A DNA stretch of 24,473 nt from Oppiella nova (Eukaryota > Arthropoda > Arachnida > Sarcoptiformes > Oppiidae). The notes beneath the pieces are model-generated. The model did no database searches. It saw nothing but the letters and a program-made list of their open reading frames with translations, and was not told the origin of the DNA. The DNA lies in NCBI GenBank assembly GCA_905397405.1, contig CAJPVJ010000475.1, positions 1 through 24,473 of the forward strand, given 5' to 3'. The translations under genes and the position numbers were made by a program. This document shows positions 17,366 to 23,708 of this stretch, in pieces (within the stretch, counting starts at the first letter, position 1; every line of letters starts with the position of its first letter).

Positions 17366-17464
17366 CTATTTTGTATCTAAGTTATTTTTGAAATATGGAC
17401 CTAATAGAGTGTCCCAAGCATCAACTATTTGCTGGTATTCACGTAATGTCCTAAATTTTTTAAT
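17366..17464 (-). pseudogene. C-terminal gene remnant
   Basis: The minus strand reads FRTLREYQQIVDAW then DTLLGPYFKNNLDTK and stops at 17,366. The sequence has tryptophan, proline and glycine in a natural-looking mix but no start codon; a stop lies only a few codons upstream. It is best read as the tail of a lost gene of unknown family. Confidence 0.3.
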
Positions 17465-17540
17465 TAATCATTTAATCATAATTAAGTCTTAAGTATATAA
17501 ATTTATAAATCTTTAAATCTTTAATTCTATTTTTTTATAA

Positions 17541-17568
17541 TTAAAGCCCTCTAACTGAGGGTTTTATT
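17541..17568 (-). terminator. Terminator of the small gene at 17,588
   Basis: CCCTC (17,547-17,551) pairs with GAGGG (17,557-17,561) around TAACT, extended by A-T and G-T pairs on both sides. The minus-strand transcript from the 17,588-17,800 gene reaches it about 20 bases after the stop. The plus strand also has a T-rich tail (TTTTATTT), so it could work both ways. Confidence 0.6.
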
Positions 17569-17587
17569 TAACTCATCATTCAAAGCA

Positions 17588-17800
17588 CTATAAATAAGAG
17601 ATTTTATCAATCTTAAAAATTTTACCACTCAATGTACTTTGAAAAAACATTTCGAAGCTTGGTCGTATATCTTCGCCTTCAACTGTAATGTATTTTAAAT
17701 TTGAAAAACATTGGGTATTGGCGAAATAGTTATCTACTGTTGCTTGGATGAGATATTTTATTCCAAACTGGTCTTTAACACTGATATTTTGTTTAAGCAT
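17588..17800 (-). CDS. Small hypothetical protein, 70 residues
   Basis: I do not recognise this protein. It begins MLKQNISVKDQFGIKYLIQA and ends GKIFKIDKISYL, with alternating hydrophobic residues that suggest a compact beta-rich fold and no signal peptide or membrane segment. Support for a real gene comes from TAGGATATCGTAATG, an AGGA seven bases before the ATG, and a hairpin terminator just after the stop. It follows the 17,873-18,100 gene on the same strand after a 72-base gap, so they may be co-transcribed. Confidence 0.6.
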   Translation of the reverse strand: MLKQNISVKDQFGIKYLIQATVDNYFANTQCFSNLKYITVEGEDIRPSFEMFFQSTLSGKIFKIDKISYL

Positions 17801-17872
17801 TACGATATCCTAATAAAATTATGGTAGAAATAATGGATCTACCTAAGTATCCATTAGCTAATTGAGTCGTAT

Positions 17873-18100
17873 TTAAATAACTCTATCATTTAATTTTAAT
17901 AGTTGATTTATCGATGCATAGAAAGTACGTCCATCTAAATTTAAATCAACTTCAATTCCAGAAGAAAGCAGAACTCTTTTACCAACTTCAACTGTTTTGA
18001 AACCTTCACGTGTACTTTGTATTTTATTTAGAGGAATTAAAGACACAATAATTTCTGTACCATTTTTAGATTTTGCAATTAAATCACTTATTTTTAACAA
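17873..18100 (-). CDS. Small hypothetical protein, 75 residues (TTG start)
   Basis: The frame encodes a small soluble protein (LKISDLIAKSKNGTEIIVSL, then TVEVGKRVLLSSGIEVDLNL and DGRTFYASINQLLKL). I choose the TTG at 18,100 because TTAGGA lies six bases upstream; the longest frame starts at another TTG at 18,130 that lacks a binding site. No known domain is recognised. The predicted pattern is short beta strands with a helical end. It lies after the cold-shock gene terminator, so it needs its own promoter or read-through. Confidence 0.55.
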   Translation of the reverse strand: MLKISDLIAKSKNGTEIIVSLIPLNKIQSTREGFKTVEVGKRVLLSSGIEVDLNLDGRTFYASINQLLKLNDRVI

Positions 18101-18151
18101 TTTACATCCTAATTTTAAACTTATCGACAATCTTAAAATTAATTTTAAGAG

Positions 18152-18177
18152 AAAATAAAAAGCACTATTTAGTGCTC
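18152..18177 (-). terminator. Terminator of the cold-shock gene
   Basis: On the minus strand AGCAC and GTGCT pair around TAAATA and are followed by TTTTTATTTT (18,160-18,152). It lies about 25 bases after the csp stop, a textbook intrinsic terminator. Confidence 0.75.
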
Positions 18178-18201
18178 TTATTTATTACTATCTATAATTA
18201 C

Positions 18202-18417
18202 TTATACAGCAACAATATTTATAGCATTTGAGCCCTTTTGACCTTGTGCAATACTGAATTCAACAGGTTGCCCTTCAGCAAGCGTTTTGAAACCTGAGCT
18301 AGCGATTTCACTAAAATGAGCAAAAACATCTGGACCTGATTCTGGTTGAATAAAACCGAAACCTTTAGCTTCATTAAACCACTTAACAGTACCTTTCATG
18401 ATATTTGAATTAGACAT
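18202..18417 (-). CDS. Cold-shock protein (CspA family)
   Basis: This 71-residue cold-shock domain protein binds single-stranded RNA and DNA and acts as an RNA chaperone. It has the [18 protein letters not shown] core with RNP1 (KGFGFI) and RNP2 (VFAHFS), followed by [15 protein letters not shown] and [10 protein letters not shown] short extra N-terminus (MSNSNIM) precedes the usual start, and the ATG at 18,417 has AGGAT upstream. The length is close to the family norm. A terminator follows. The leader upstream is AT-rich, as in cold-induced csp genes, but I could not define it. The start region is nearly the same as that of the Q/N-rich gene at 19,514. Confidence 0.92.
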   Translation of the reverse strand: MSNSNIMKGTVKWFNEAKGFGFIQPESGPDVFAHFSEIASSGFKTLAEGQPVEFSIAQGQKGSNAINIVAV

Positions 18418-18812
18418 AATAAATCCTATTTTATAAAAATTTTAGTCAGTTTATTGACTATCTGTAACATCGAAATAATAAGAATGGAGCTTAAAATCTT
18501 AAAAAAACGAAGGATTATGACTAATACTGCGGGACTTAGAGAAGATTTACCAAACATGATTTTTTCTAGTTATGTTCATTGTATACCTAAAATTAAATTA
18601 ATCAAGTTTTCTTATATATATATTTATTTTATTTATAAAAATCACTTTTAAATTCTAATTTACAAGAAAAATTAATCTAAAAAATCATTAATAAACTTGA
18701 TCTTACATCTATTTTCTTTTTCGGAAAATAATTCATTTCATTTAATAACATTCCTAGATATAAATTTACGCAGAAGAATGTTACAATATAACATTTCTAA
18801 AATGAGTTCTTT
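18418..18812. other. csp leader and gene-free stretch
   Basis: About 395 bases without a supported gene. Upstream of csp the minus strand contains AGTCAATAAACTGACT (about 18,446-18,461), a small inverted repeat that could fold in the csp leader. A plus-strand frame at 18,454-18,651 overlaps this leader and looks like chance. Promoters for csp and for the frame at 18,813 should lie here but cannot be pinned down in so AT-rich a sequence. Confidence 0.4.
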
Positions 18813-19010
18813 ATGACAAATCAATATATTAATAGAAATTTCTATGTTTTAATTTTGGTCTTATTTATATCAATTCTGACAACCAATGTAATTCATAATG
18901 ATTTTTCTGATACTTTATTAATGGTAATAAACTGTTTTATAATTATAAAAATCTTACATGTGTTATCAATTCAAGTCTTAAAAACAATTTTTGAAATATG
19001 TAATCCTTAA
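18813..19010 (+). CDS. Possible small two-span membrane protein
   Basis: A 65-residue frame has two hydrophobic segments, FYVLILVLFISIL (about 11-23) and TLLMVINCFIIIKILHVLSI (about 34-53), separated by a short polar loop, so it would be an inner-membrane hairpin protein. The ribosome binding site is weak (ATGAG nine bases before the ATG). Its stop overlaps by three bases the end of the minus-strand gene at 19,007 inside a small hairpin. Hydrophobic frames arise by chance in AT-rich DNA, so confidence is low. Confidence 0.35.
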   Translation: MTNQYINRNFYVLILVLFISILTTNVIHNDFSDTLLMVINCFIIIKILHVLSIQVLKTIFEICNP

Positions 19011-19020
19011 TTCTTTAAGG
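19005..19020. terminator. Small hairpin shared by two convergent stops
   Basis: CCTTAA (19,005-19,010) pairs with TTAAGG (19,015-19,020) around TTCT. The stop codons of the plus frame (19,008-19,010) and the minus gene (19,007-19,009) both lie in the stem. It is short and lacks a strong T-run, so its role as terminator is uncertain. Confidence 0.35.
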
Positions 19021-19192
19021 TTATATAATTTCTACAATACTCTTTTCTAATTTCATCAGTATTCATAAATTGATAATCAAACTTTTCATATCTAATTCGG
19101 TGTAAATAATCATTCTTATTTTGTTTAATGTCAGCCAACAAAAAGTCATTGAACGATTGATTTCTTAATCTTGGGAATACACTAATTCTCAT
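19007..19192 (-). CDS. Small hypothetical protein, 61 residues
   Basis: The protein (MRISVFPRLRNQSFNDFLLA, ending RNYITLKN) is basic and aromatic-rich with no membrane segment; I do not recognise it. An excellent ribosome binding site, AAAGGAG six bases before the ATG, makes translation likely. It starts 26 bases after the stop of the 19,219-19,446 gene on the same strand, so the two form a small operon. Confidence 0.6.
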   Translation of the reverse strand: MRISVFPRLRNQSFNDFLLADIKQNKNDYLHRIRYEKFDYQFMNTDEIRKEYCRNYITLKN

Positions 19193-19218
19193 AATTATCT
19201 CCTTTAAAAAATTTAGCT

Positions 19219-19446
19219 TCAGTCCAAAAAACTTCTATACATTGGATCTTCTTCAATGAAGAAAATGTCATCTGTTCCAATTTGAGCCCATTGATAAGTA
19301 CCAAAGATTCGGCTCAACTTTTGATTGAATGAATTATATACATTAATCAAGTTAGATCGCTCATCATATTCCCCTATGTATTGGACGATAGGATATTGAT
19401 GAAACTCTTCAAACATTTTATGTACTGTAACTTTTTTCATGCTCAT
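19219..19446 (-). CDS. Small hypothetical protein, 75 residues
   Basis: The frame (MSMKKVTVHKMFEEFHQYPI, then YIGEYDERSNLINVYNSFNQ and an acidic end FFIEEDPMYRSFLD) has a strong ribosome binding site (AAGGAG, seven bases before ATG). It is acidic, rich in aromatic residues and lacks a signal peptide. The family is unknown. It lies between the Q/N-rich gene and the 61-residue gene, all on one strand, separated from the former by a 9-bp-stem hairpin. Confidence 0.62.
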   Translation of the reverse strand: MSMKKVTVHKMFEEFHQYPIVQYIGEYDERSNLINVYNSFNQKLSRIFGTYQWAQIGTDDIFFIEEDPMYRSFLD

Positions 19447-19466
19447 TTTATAACTCCTTATGAATC

Positions 19467-19487
19467 AAAGGGGTATAAACCCCTTTG
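19467..19487. repeat. Strong intergenic hairpin between two small genes
   Basis: CAAAGGGGT (19,467-19,475) pairs perfectly with ACCCCTTTG (19,479-19,487) around ATA. It lies between the Q/N-rich gene stop and the next ribosome binding site. Neither strand has a T-run after it, so it may be an RNA processing or stability element, or an eroded terminator. Confidence 0.6.
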
Positions 19488-19513
19488 AGTACAAGATCAT
19501 GCTTTTAAAAATA

Positions 19514-19699
19514 TCATTTTGAGTTGGGAGCTTGTTGATGCTCTTTTGCATTATTATCTTGTTTAGGTTTAACACCAGCATTTTGCTGATCTTGATTACC
19601 TTGTTGCTGTTTTTGAGATTGATTACCTTTATCGCTATCAGGTTGCTTAGATGTTTGGTTATTTTGATCTGAACCTGGTTGATTTGTAGAATTAGACAT
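19514..19699 (-). CDS. Small Q/N-rich low-complexity protein
   Basis: The 61-residue protein is built almost wholly of Gln, Asn, Ser, Lys, Asp and Pro (MSNSTNQPGSDQNNQTSKQP, ending KEHQQAPNSK) with hardly any hydrophobic residue, so it should be disordered and cytoplasmic. AGGAT lies before the ATG in a context almost the same as that of csp. A second, beheaded gene at 20,895 also begins SNST and has the same composition. Such hydrophilic proteins are often linked to desiccation or stress; this is only a suggestion from composition. An 8-bp-stem hairpin precedes its ribosome binding site. Confidence 0.65.
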   Translation of the reverse strand: MSNSTNQPGSDQNNQTSKQPDSDKGNQSQKQQQGNQDQQNAGVKPKQDNNAKEHQQAPNSK

Positions 19700-19716
19700 A
19701 ATAATTATCCTTTTTT

Positions 19717-19736
19717 TGTCATTAACATTAATGACA
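19717..19736. promoter_or_regulatory. Palindrome in the leader of the Q/N-rich gene
   Basis: TGTCATTA and TAATGACA form a perfect 8-bp inverted repeat around ACAT, just upstream of the ribosome binding site at about 19,707-19,711. It may be an operator for a dimeric repressor or an RNA hairpin controlling translation. A symmetric site so near the start is unlikely by chance, but no regulator can be named. Confidence 0.45.
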
Positions 19737-19739
19737 AGA

Positions 19740-20170
19740 TCAGCATGTACCCTTATTTAAATAATAGATACAACTTATATGTATCGGCATATATTTAAAT
19801 TTTAAAAAACTCCAACAATATTGTTTTATATGAAATTAATATTTTAACAATCACTTATATTAATATAAGTAGCTACAAGAAAAATATACCAACAACCTTG
19901 CAATATTTAAATCTTTAGCCAAATAAAAAAGCCCTTATACAAAAATATCAATAAACTCTAAAATATTAATTTTAATTATTTTAAAAATGAAAAATTTATT
20001 AAACTATTATTCCATAACAATAAAATATTATTCATATAAACATTATTTTCAAGTTCATCGAAAAGTGCTATTGAATAGCTTAAGTTTAAACTTTACTCCC
20101 ATTAAACACAGGTCGAAAATTTAGCCTATTTAAAAAATAGGCAAGCATGTAGTATTGTATATTCTGAATT
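19740..20170. other. Gene-free AT-rich stretch before the IS remnant
   Basis: About 430 bases without a supported gene. It holds one clear hairpin, GCCTATTT (20,124-20,131) with AAATAGGC (20,135-20,142), which on the minus strand is followed by TAAATTTT and could be a weak terminator facing away from the IS. The promoter for the Q/N-rich gene should lie near its left end. Confidence 0.4.
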
Positions 20171-20894
20171 GGCTTTGTTGCACAAAGATTGAAAAGTTAA
20201 TACTTACTCAAGTCACTCAAATCAAATTTAAGGCATAACTTGAGTATGAGGTCTGCCTAATTCGGTAAATTTATTCAATACCGCTACTCGCGCATGAATT
20301 TCATTGACCTGACTTTCAAAGTTTCTTGCACTCAGTTTGTCGCCAAGTAATTTGATGCAGTGCATCTTAGTTTCCACTAAACTTCTTCGGTAGTAGCCCG
20401 ACCATTTTTTCCATATCGTCCAGCCTAAACGCTTTACTGTATCGAGTGGCGCATTACGTTCGATCGAACTTATTCGAGTATCTTTCCATGGTTTGCCATT
20501 CTTCCTTGGTGGATAATCGCATGTGCATTTCGATCTGCTACCAACTGGCGACACCGTTTCGTGTCATATGTTCCACCGGTATACACTGAATCGAGGTGTT
20601 CATCTTGTGGGATCTGATTCAATAAATCGCCAAGCACTTGTGAATCACCTACGTTATTTGTTGTTAGCTGAACTGCACGTATTTGTAGGGTTTTAGCGTC
20701 TATTGCAATATGTAATTTACGCCATTGTCGTCGATATTCAGGCTAATGTTTCTTACGTTTCCATTCTCCTTCACCTAAAAATTTCAAACCTGTAGAGTCA
20801 ACTAATAGGTGAAGTCCATCACTGGTTTTTTGATAGCAAATGGCAATATTAATATGTTTTTGTCGTATACAAATCGTCGTGTAGTCTGGCGCAG
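20171..20894 (-). mobile_element. Truncated IS5-family (IS903-group) insertion sequence
   Basis: The left end GGCTTTGTTGCACAAA (20,171-20,186) is a typical IS903-group terminal repeat. The minus strand codes for the transposase from APDYTTI (about 20,890) through HLLVDSTGLKFLGEGEWKRK, RQWRKLHIAIDAKTLQIRA, NHALIPPRKN-like IIPPRKNGKPWKDTRI, to RRSLVETKMHCIKLLGDKLS and the end GRPHTQVMP at 20,228. The N-terminal part and the other terminal repeat are missing, so it cannot move. Inside there is a stop after EWKRKKH near 20,742 and a frame change near 20,530, both ordinary decay. No target-site duplication can be checked because one end is gone. Confidence 0.85.
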
Positions 20895-21044
20895 TCCAAC
20901 TCTACCTTTGCTAATGGAAGCAAAATTAATTCAAACTTAAGTGATCAGCCCCAAAATCCAGCTAAAGATGATGAAAAAGCTCCTAATAAAGAGCCACAGG
21001 ATCAAAAAACAAATCAAGAAAAAAAAGATTTAATCACTAAATAG
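20895..21044 (+). pseudogene. Second Q/N-rich gene, start lost at the IS junction
   Basis: Directly after the truncated IS the plus strand reads SNSTFANGSKINSNLSDQPQ, then NPAKDDEKAPNKEPQDQKTN, to a stop at 21,042-21,044. The opening SNST equals residues 2-5 of the Q/N-rich protein at 19,514, and the composition (Asn, Gln, Lys, Asp, Pro) is the same. So the junction seems to lie right at the start codon: everything from codon 2 on is present and the ATG is gone. It was probably a paralogue, oriented oppositely. A good terminator follows. Confidence 0.6.
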
Positions 21045-21058
21045 CTTAATAATTTTAA

Positions 21059-21080
21059 AAAAACCATTTTTATGGTTTTT
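21059..21080 (+). terminator. Terminator of the beheaded Q/N-rich gene
   Basis: AAAAACCAT (21,059-21,067) pairs with ATGGTTTTT (21,072-21,080) around TTTT, 14 bases after the stop at 21,044; the T-run is part of the stem. Its presence supports that the upstream piece was a real plus-strand gene. Confidence 0.7.
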
Positions 21081-21173
21081 CCATTATTTTGATATATATA
21101 AAAATAGTAATTCTAATTAACAATATCGACTAAAGAATTTTTAGCATCACTAACAAGTTTTAAAAGGTTATTT

Positions 21174-21272
21174 TTATTTTTCTTGAGAAATCTTAAAAAC
21201 AGTAAAACCTAGTAAAAAGATACTAACGATTAATACAGCAATCAGAACTACTAACAATTTATTCTTATTCAT
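21174..21272 (-). CDS. Possible 32-residue single-span membrane peptide
   Basis: A short frame reads MNKNKLLVVLIAVLIVSIFL then LGFTVFKISQEK: a polar basic start, about 19 hydrophobic residues and a charged end, the typical look of a small inner-membrane protein oriented by its lysines. No ribosome binding site is visible before the ATG at 21,272, so it is uncertain. No family recognised. Confidence 0.35.
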   Translation of the reverse strand: MNKNKLLVVLIAVLIVSIFLLGFTVFKISQEK

Positions 21273-21371
21273 TAGAGTATAACACTAATAAAATATTTTA
21301 ATCTATTATTGCTCTCAATTTGAAAAAGAAGCAAACCAATTTTAATTTTCATGTTAATAGTGTTTTAAAAT

Positions 21372-21641
21372 TCAAGAAAAACATCTAACTTCAAGTTGAT
21401 TATCATCTTGGGTGACTTTTATTTTGATATTTTTATAAGTTCTTTTGCTGGGTTTCATTGATGAACCGACTACATCTTCAAAAAATTCACGGTCTTTCAT
21501 AAGCTCGCTATATGATTTATAACCAATTAAAATTATTTTGGGAATTCTTTTAGTTTCAAACAATTTACTAAGAATATTATCAAGCTTTTTAACATTAATG
21601 ATTGGCATATAAAAACCATGGAAGAAAACATAATTATCCAT
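21372..21641 (-). CDS. Hypothetical protein, 89 residues
   Basis: I do not recognise this frame (MDNYVFFHGFYMPIINVKKL, then PKIILIGYKSYSELMKDREF and a basic C-terminal part ending LEVRCFS). The mix of residues and predicted helix/strand alternation (IPKIILIG looks like a beta strand) resemble a soluble folded domain. The ATG at 21,641 lacks a strong ribosome binding site; a second ATG twelve codons in has none either. It is flanked by AT-rich DNA and may be an orphan cargo gene. Confidence 0.5.
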   Translation of the reverse strand: MDNYVFFHGFYMPIINVKKLDNILSKLFETKRIPKIILIGYKSYSELMKDREFFEDVVGSSMKPSKRTYKNIKIKVTQDDNQLEVRCFS

Positions 21642-21736
21642 TAAATATCTAAATATGCAATGCTCAATAATTTCTCTCTTAATTAAATACGTAACATTCT
21701 ATAATTTTGTAAACAGTCATAATTGATATATATCTT

Positions 21737-22013
21737 TTAAATATTATCTTTTCCGCAATTGAATGTGTGTCTCTTTAGATTCTTAAGCCACTGAGAATCA
21801 AGAGTAGTTCCAATTTGGAATGGATCAAATTCATCAATCTTATATCTATTGGCTGATTCTATTCATATTACGCTATAACGCATCTCGTTTGCATGATCAT
21901 TTCGATCCATGCTCCAAGTTTATTAGCTAACTTACCACTGTGGCCACCAGACTATGATCCATCTTCAGTTTCGACAAAAATACTTTTATGCTCGATTATA
22001 AAAATTTTATCCT
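21737..22013 (-). pseudogene. Broken gene of unknown family
   Basis: The minus strand shows protein-like pieces: SGGHSGKLANKLGAWIEM near 21,920 and, nearer the end, DEFDPFQIGTTLDSQWLKNL with a stop at 21,737. Tryptophans, glycines and a regular polar pattern show that this was once a gene, but it is broken in a few places. I cannot name the family. A short exported-looking frame on the same strand lies just upstream (22,062-22,172). Confidence 0.45.
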
Positions 22014-22061
22014 AAAAAAAAAAATAAATACTAAATTGCTGTATCAAGTGCTTCAAATTAT

Positions 22062-22172
22062 TCACAGTATTCTTTCTAAAAAGTCTTGATTTGAACTTGC
22101 AATTGAGGCCCCGCAAACAAATAAAGACACTAATAGTAAGAACGCTTTGATATTTTTATAGTACGTAAACAT
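22062..22172 (-). CDS. Short frame with a signal peptide, probably the start of a lost gene
   Basis: The 36-codon frame MFTYYKNIKAFLLLVSLFVC then GASIASSNQDFLERIL has a basic start, a hydrophobic core and either a lipobox-like LFVCGAS or a signal peptidase I site (ASIASS). This is a typical export signal, but almost no mature protein follows, so it is probably the N-terminal stump of a secreted protein or lipoprotein. The ribosome binding site is weak (TAAAGA). Confidence 0.4.
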   Translation of the reverse strand: MFTYYKNIKAFLLLVSLFVCGASIASSNQDFLERIL

Positions 22173-22193
22173 ATCTTTAGAATGTGTCACAAG

Positions 22194-22350
22194 TCTTAGG
22201 TCAAAAATCACCCTCTCGATAGAGGGGCTTATCTAGGTCCATCAAAAAATACTAAACACGGATTAAGTATTTCATTAAATATCTATTTAGATATTCTTAA
22301 CAAAATTTTCATTAAATACAATCTATTTTTAATAAAATGTTTCATCTAAT
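22194..22350. repeat. Degenerate repeat copy 1 with hairpin
   Basis: This is the first of two related, roughly 150-bp stretches. Shared segments in order are TTAGGTCAAA, CACC-CTCT then ATAGAG-GGCTTA-CTAG, AAAAAATAC, GGAT-AAGTATTTC, TTTAGATATTCTTAACAA, and an AT-rich tail. It includes the hairpin CCCTCT-CGAT-AGAGGG (22,211-22,226). The second copy is at 22,664-22,825 in the same direction. No coding capacity. Confidence 0.7.
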
Positions 22351-22359
22351 CCACAAAAA

Positions 22360-22388
22360 ATACCCACGCTTTGGGGAAACGTGGGTAT
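22360..22388. terminator. 9-bp hairpin ATACCCACG/CGTGGGTAT
   Basis: ATACCCACG (22,360-22,368) and CGTGGGTAT (22,380-22,388) pair around CTTTGGGGAAA. On the minus strand the stem is followed by TTTTTTGTGG, so it can end a minus-strand transcript; on the plus strand the tail is TATAAACTTTTT. A similar but eroded element (AAAATACCCAC...GTGG) lies at about 23,907-23,935. Confidence 0.6.
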
Positions 22389-22663
22389 ATAAACTTTTTA
22401 AATTATCTTCTTTACACTAATTATATGTGACTCAAGCAACAATATCAAGATATTACGCATAAATAATCACATATTTTTAAATTCCTTAAAACCCAAGTTC
22501 AAAACAGCAGTTATAACTATAAAAAACAAATGATTAGAAATATAGGCTTGGAAATCAAACTAATGTATTAGATAAACTACACCAATATTGTGCTTAAAAA
22601 ATATATGCTCTAATTTTAAATACCACAACTAAAAATTAATTTTAGTATTACTTTTTTAAACAA

Positions 22664-22825
22664 TTAGGTTCAAACTGAAGTAACCACCTCTAATAGAGAG
22701 GCTTACTAGAATCAATAAAAAAATACAAAAAAGGATGAAAGTATTTCCTCAAATAATAGTTTAGATATTCTTAACAATATTCACTTTAAATCCAACATAC
22801 TTTTTCATAAAAATTGTTTGATAAA
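22664..22825. repeat. Degenerate repeat copy 2 with hairpin
   Basis: Second copy of the repeat at 22,194, same orientation, about 470 bases further. It keeps TTAGGTTCAAA, CACCTCT-AATAGAGAGGCTTA-CTAG, AAAAAATAC, GGAT-AAAGTATTTC and TTTAGATATTCTTAACAA. The hairpin here is CCTCT-AATAG-AGAGG (22,687-22,701), with compensating differences from copy 1 that keep the stem. A weaker trace (GGAAGTAAACACCTCTCTATTTC) lies near 23,204-23,226. Confidence 0.7.
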
Positions 22826-23220
22826 GTATATCTCTACAGACTTGCTTTGAAATAGAGTTCAATTACTAGAAAATTTCATTAAAAGACCAACAAGGTTATT
22901 AAAAATCAAATTTTAAACCGAAAACTTTCTTTAGATCTTTACATTAAAAATTAGCTTTGTCTGCTTTCTCTCGATTTAATTACTCTTATCATCCATAGAC
23001 AACGTATGCTGATGATGTTTTTATCATCCTTAGATAGAGAAGTTTCATGACCTTTAATTTTTAATTTTCAACAACACTCTGACTAAACTAACTTAAAATT
23101 TATGATATGCACTTACCCCTAATGATGTATGCAACTAGAACTCTTGAACTTTAATTAAAATTGATTTATTTAAATTTTTTTTACATATTCAACTAAGAAT
23201 ATTCGGAAGTAAACACCTCT
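22826..23220. other. Gene-free AT-rich stretch
   Basis: No supported gene on either strand. The only visible structure is a short direct repeat, TTATCATCC, at about 22,987 and 23,025, with GATGAT/ATCATC able to pair between them. The rest looks like eroded DNA. Confidence 0.4.
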
Positions 23221-23412
23221 CTATTTCGAAATTATTTTAAGTTCTTTCTCAATAATTACATCTATATCATTGGTTAAAATTTCTCCTTCCTTATCAACAT
23301 TACAATTAAGTAATTCGTGTTCATTGCCATCTTTATCAACTAAAAAGAGTTTATTTATATTGCATTTTTTATGCCTTTCTTTATTAGTGACACTAAACTT
23401 ATTAGTATCATT
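23221..23412 (-). pseudogene. Gene remnant without a start codon
   Basis: A 63-codon minus-strand frame includes FSVTNKERHKKCNINKLFLV then DKDGNEHELLNCNVDKEGEI and ends at a TAG at 23,221. The sequence is convincingly protein-like (charged, with Gly, His and Cys) but contains no ATG, GTG or TTG near its beginning, and a stop lies just upstream. It is best seen as the 3' part of a damaged gene of unknown family. Confidence 0.4.
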
Positions 23413-23535
23413 TTAACTTCAACTTAACAATAAGAATTACATTTTATATGTACAGAAGAACTAGTACGCACTTATCGAGCTTTTAAATTTCAACCTCATC
23501 CAAGACGCCTTAAAGCATCTTTTTTTAAAAGCATT

Positions 23536-23665
23536 CTAGCATTTGTTTTTATTAGCTTGACTAGGATGGTAAAATCGTCCATTTCCATTAGGATCTAAAA
23601 CGATACATATATTTTCCTATTCTTCTATAGGATTTTGACATCTATCCCTTACAGATTTGCTTATA
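23536..23665 (-). pseudogene. Short gene remnant
   Basis: The minus strand reads CQNPIEE and then ENICIVLDPNGNGRFYHPSQ with a stop at 23,536; an in-frame stop separates the two pieces. LDPNGNGRFYHPSQANKNKC looks like the C-terminal tail of a small exported or surface protein. No start or family is recognised. Confidence 0.3.
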
Positions 23666-23666
23666 T

Positions 23667-23695
23667 AAAAAGCTCACTAAAAAGTGAGCTTTTTT
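23667..23695. terminator. Bidirectional intrinsic terminator
   Basis: AAAAAGCTCACT (23,667-23,678) and AGTGAGCTTTTT (23,683-23,694) form a 12-bp stem around AAAA, with T-runs on both strands. It lies 15 bases after the stop of the small membrane peptide gene at 23,709 and should end that transcript. Confidence 0.85.
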
Positions 23696-23708
23696 AAACA
23701 TTTCCATA

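Noticed and set aside
18454-18651. Plus-strand frame of 65 codons upstream of csp
   Set aside because: It covers the csp leader, has no ribosome site and ends in AT-rich chance residues (IYIYFIYKN).
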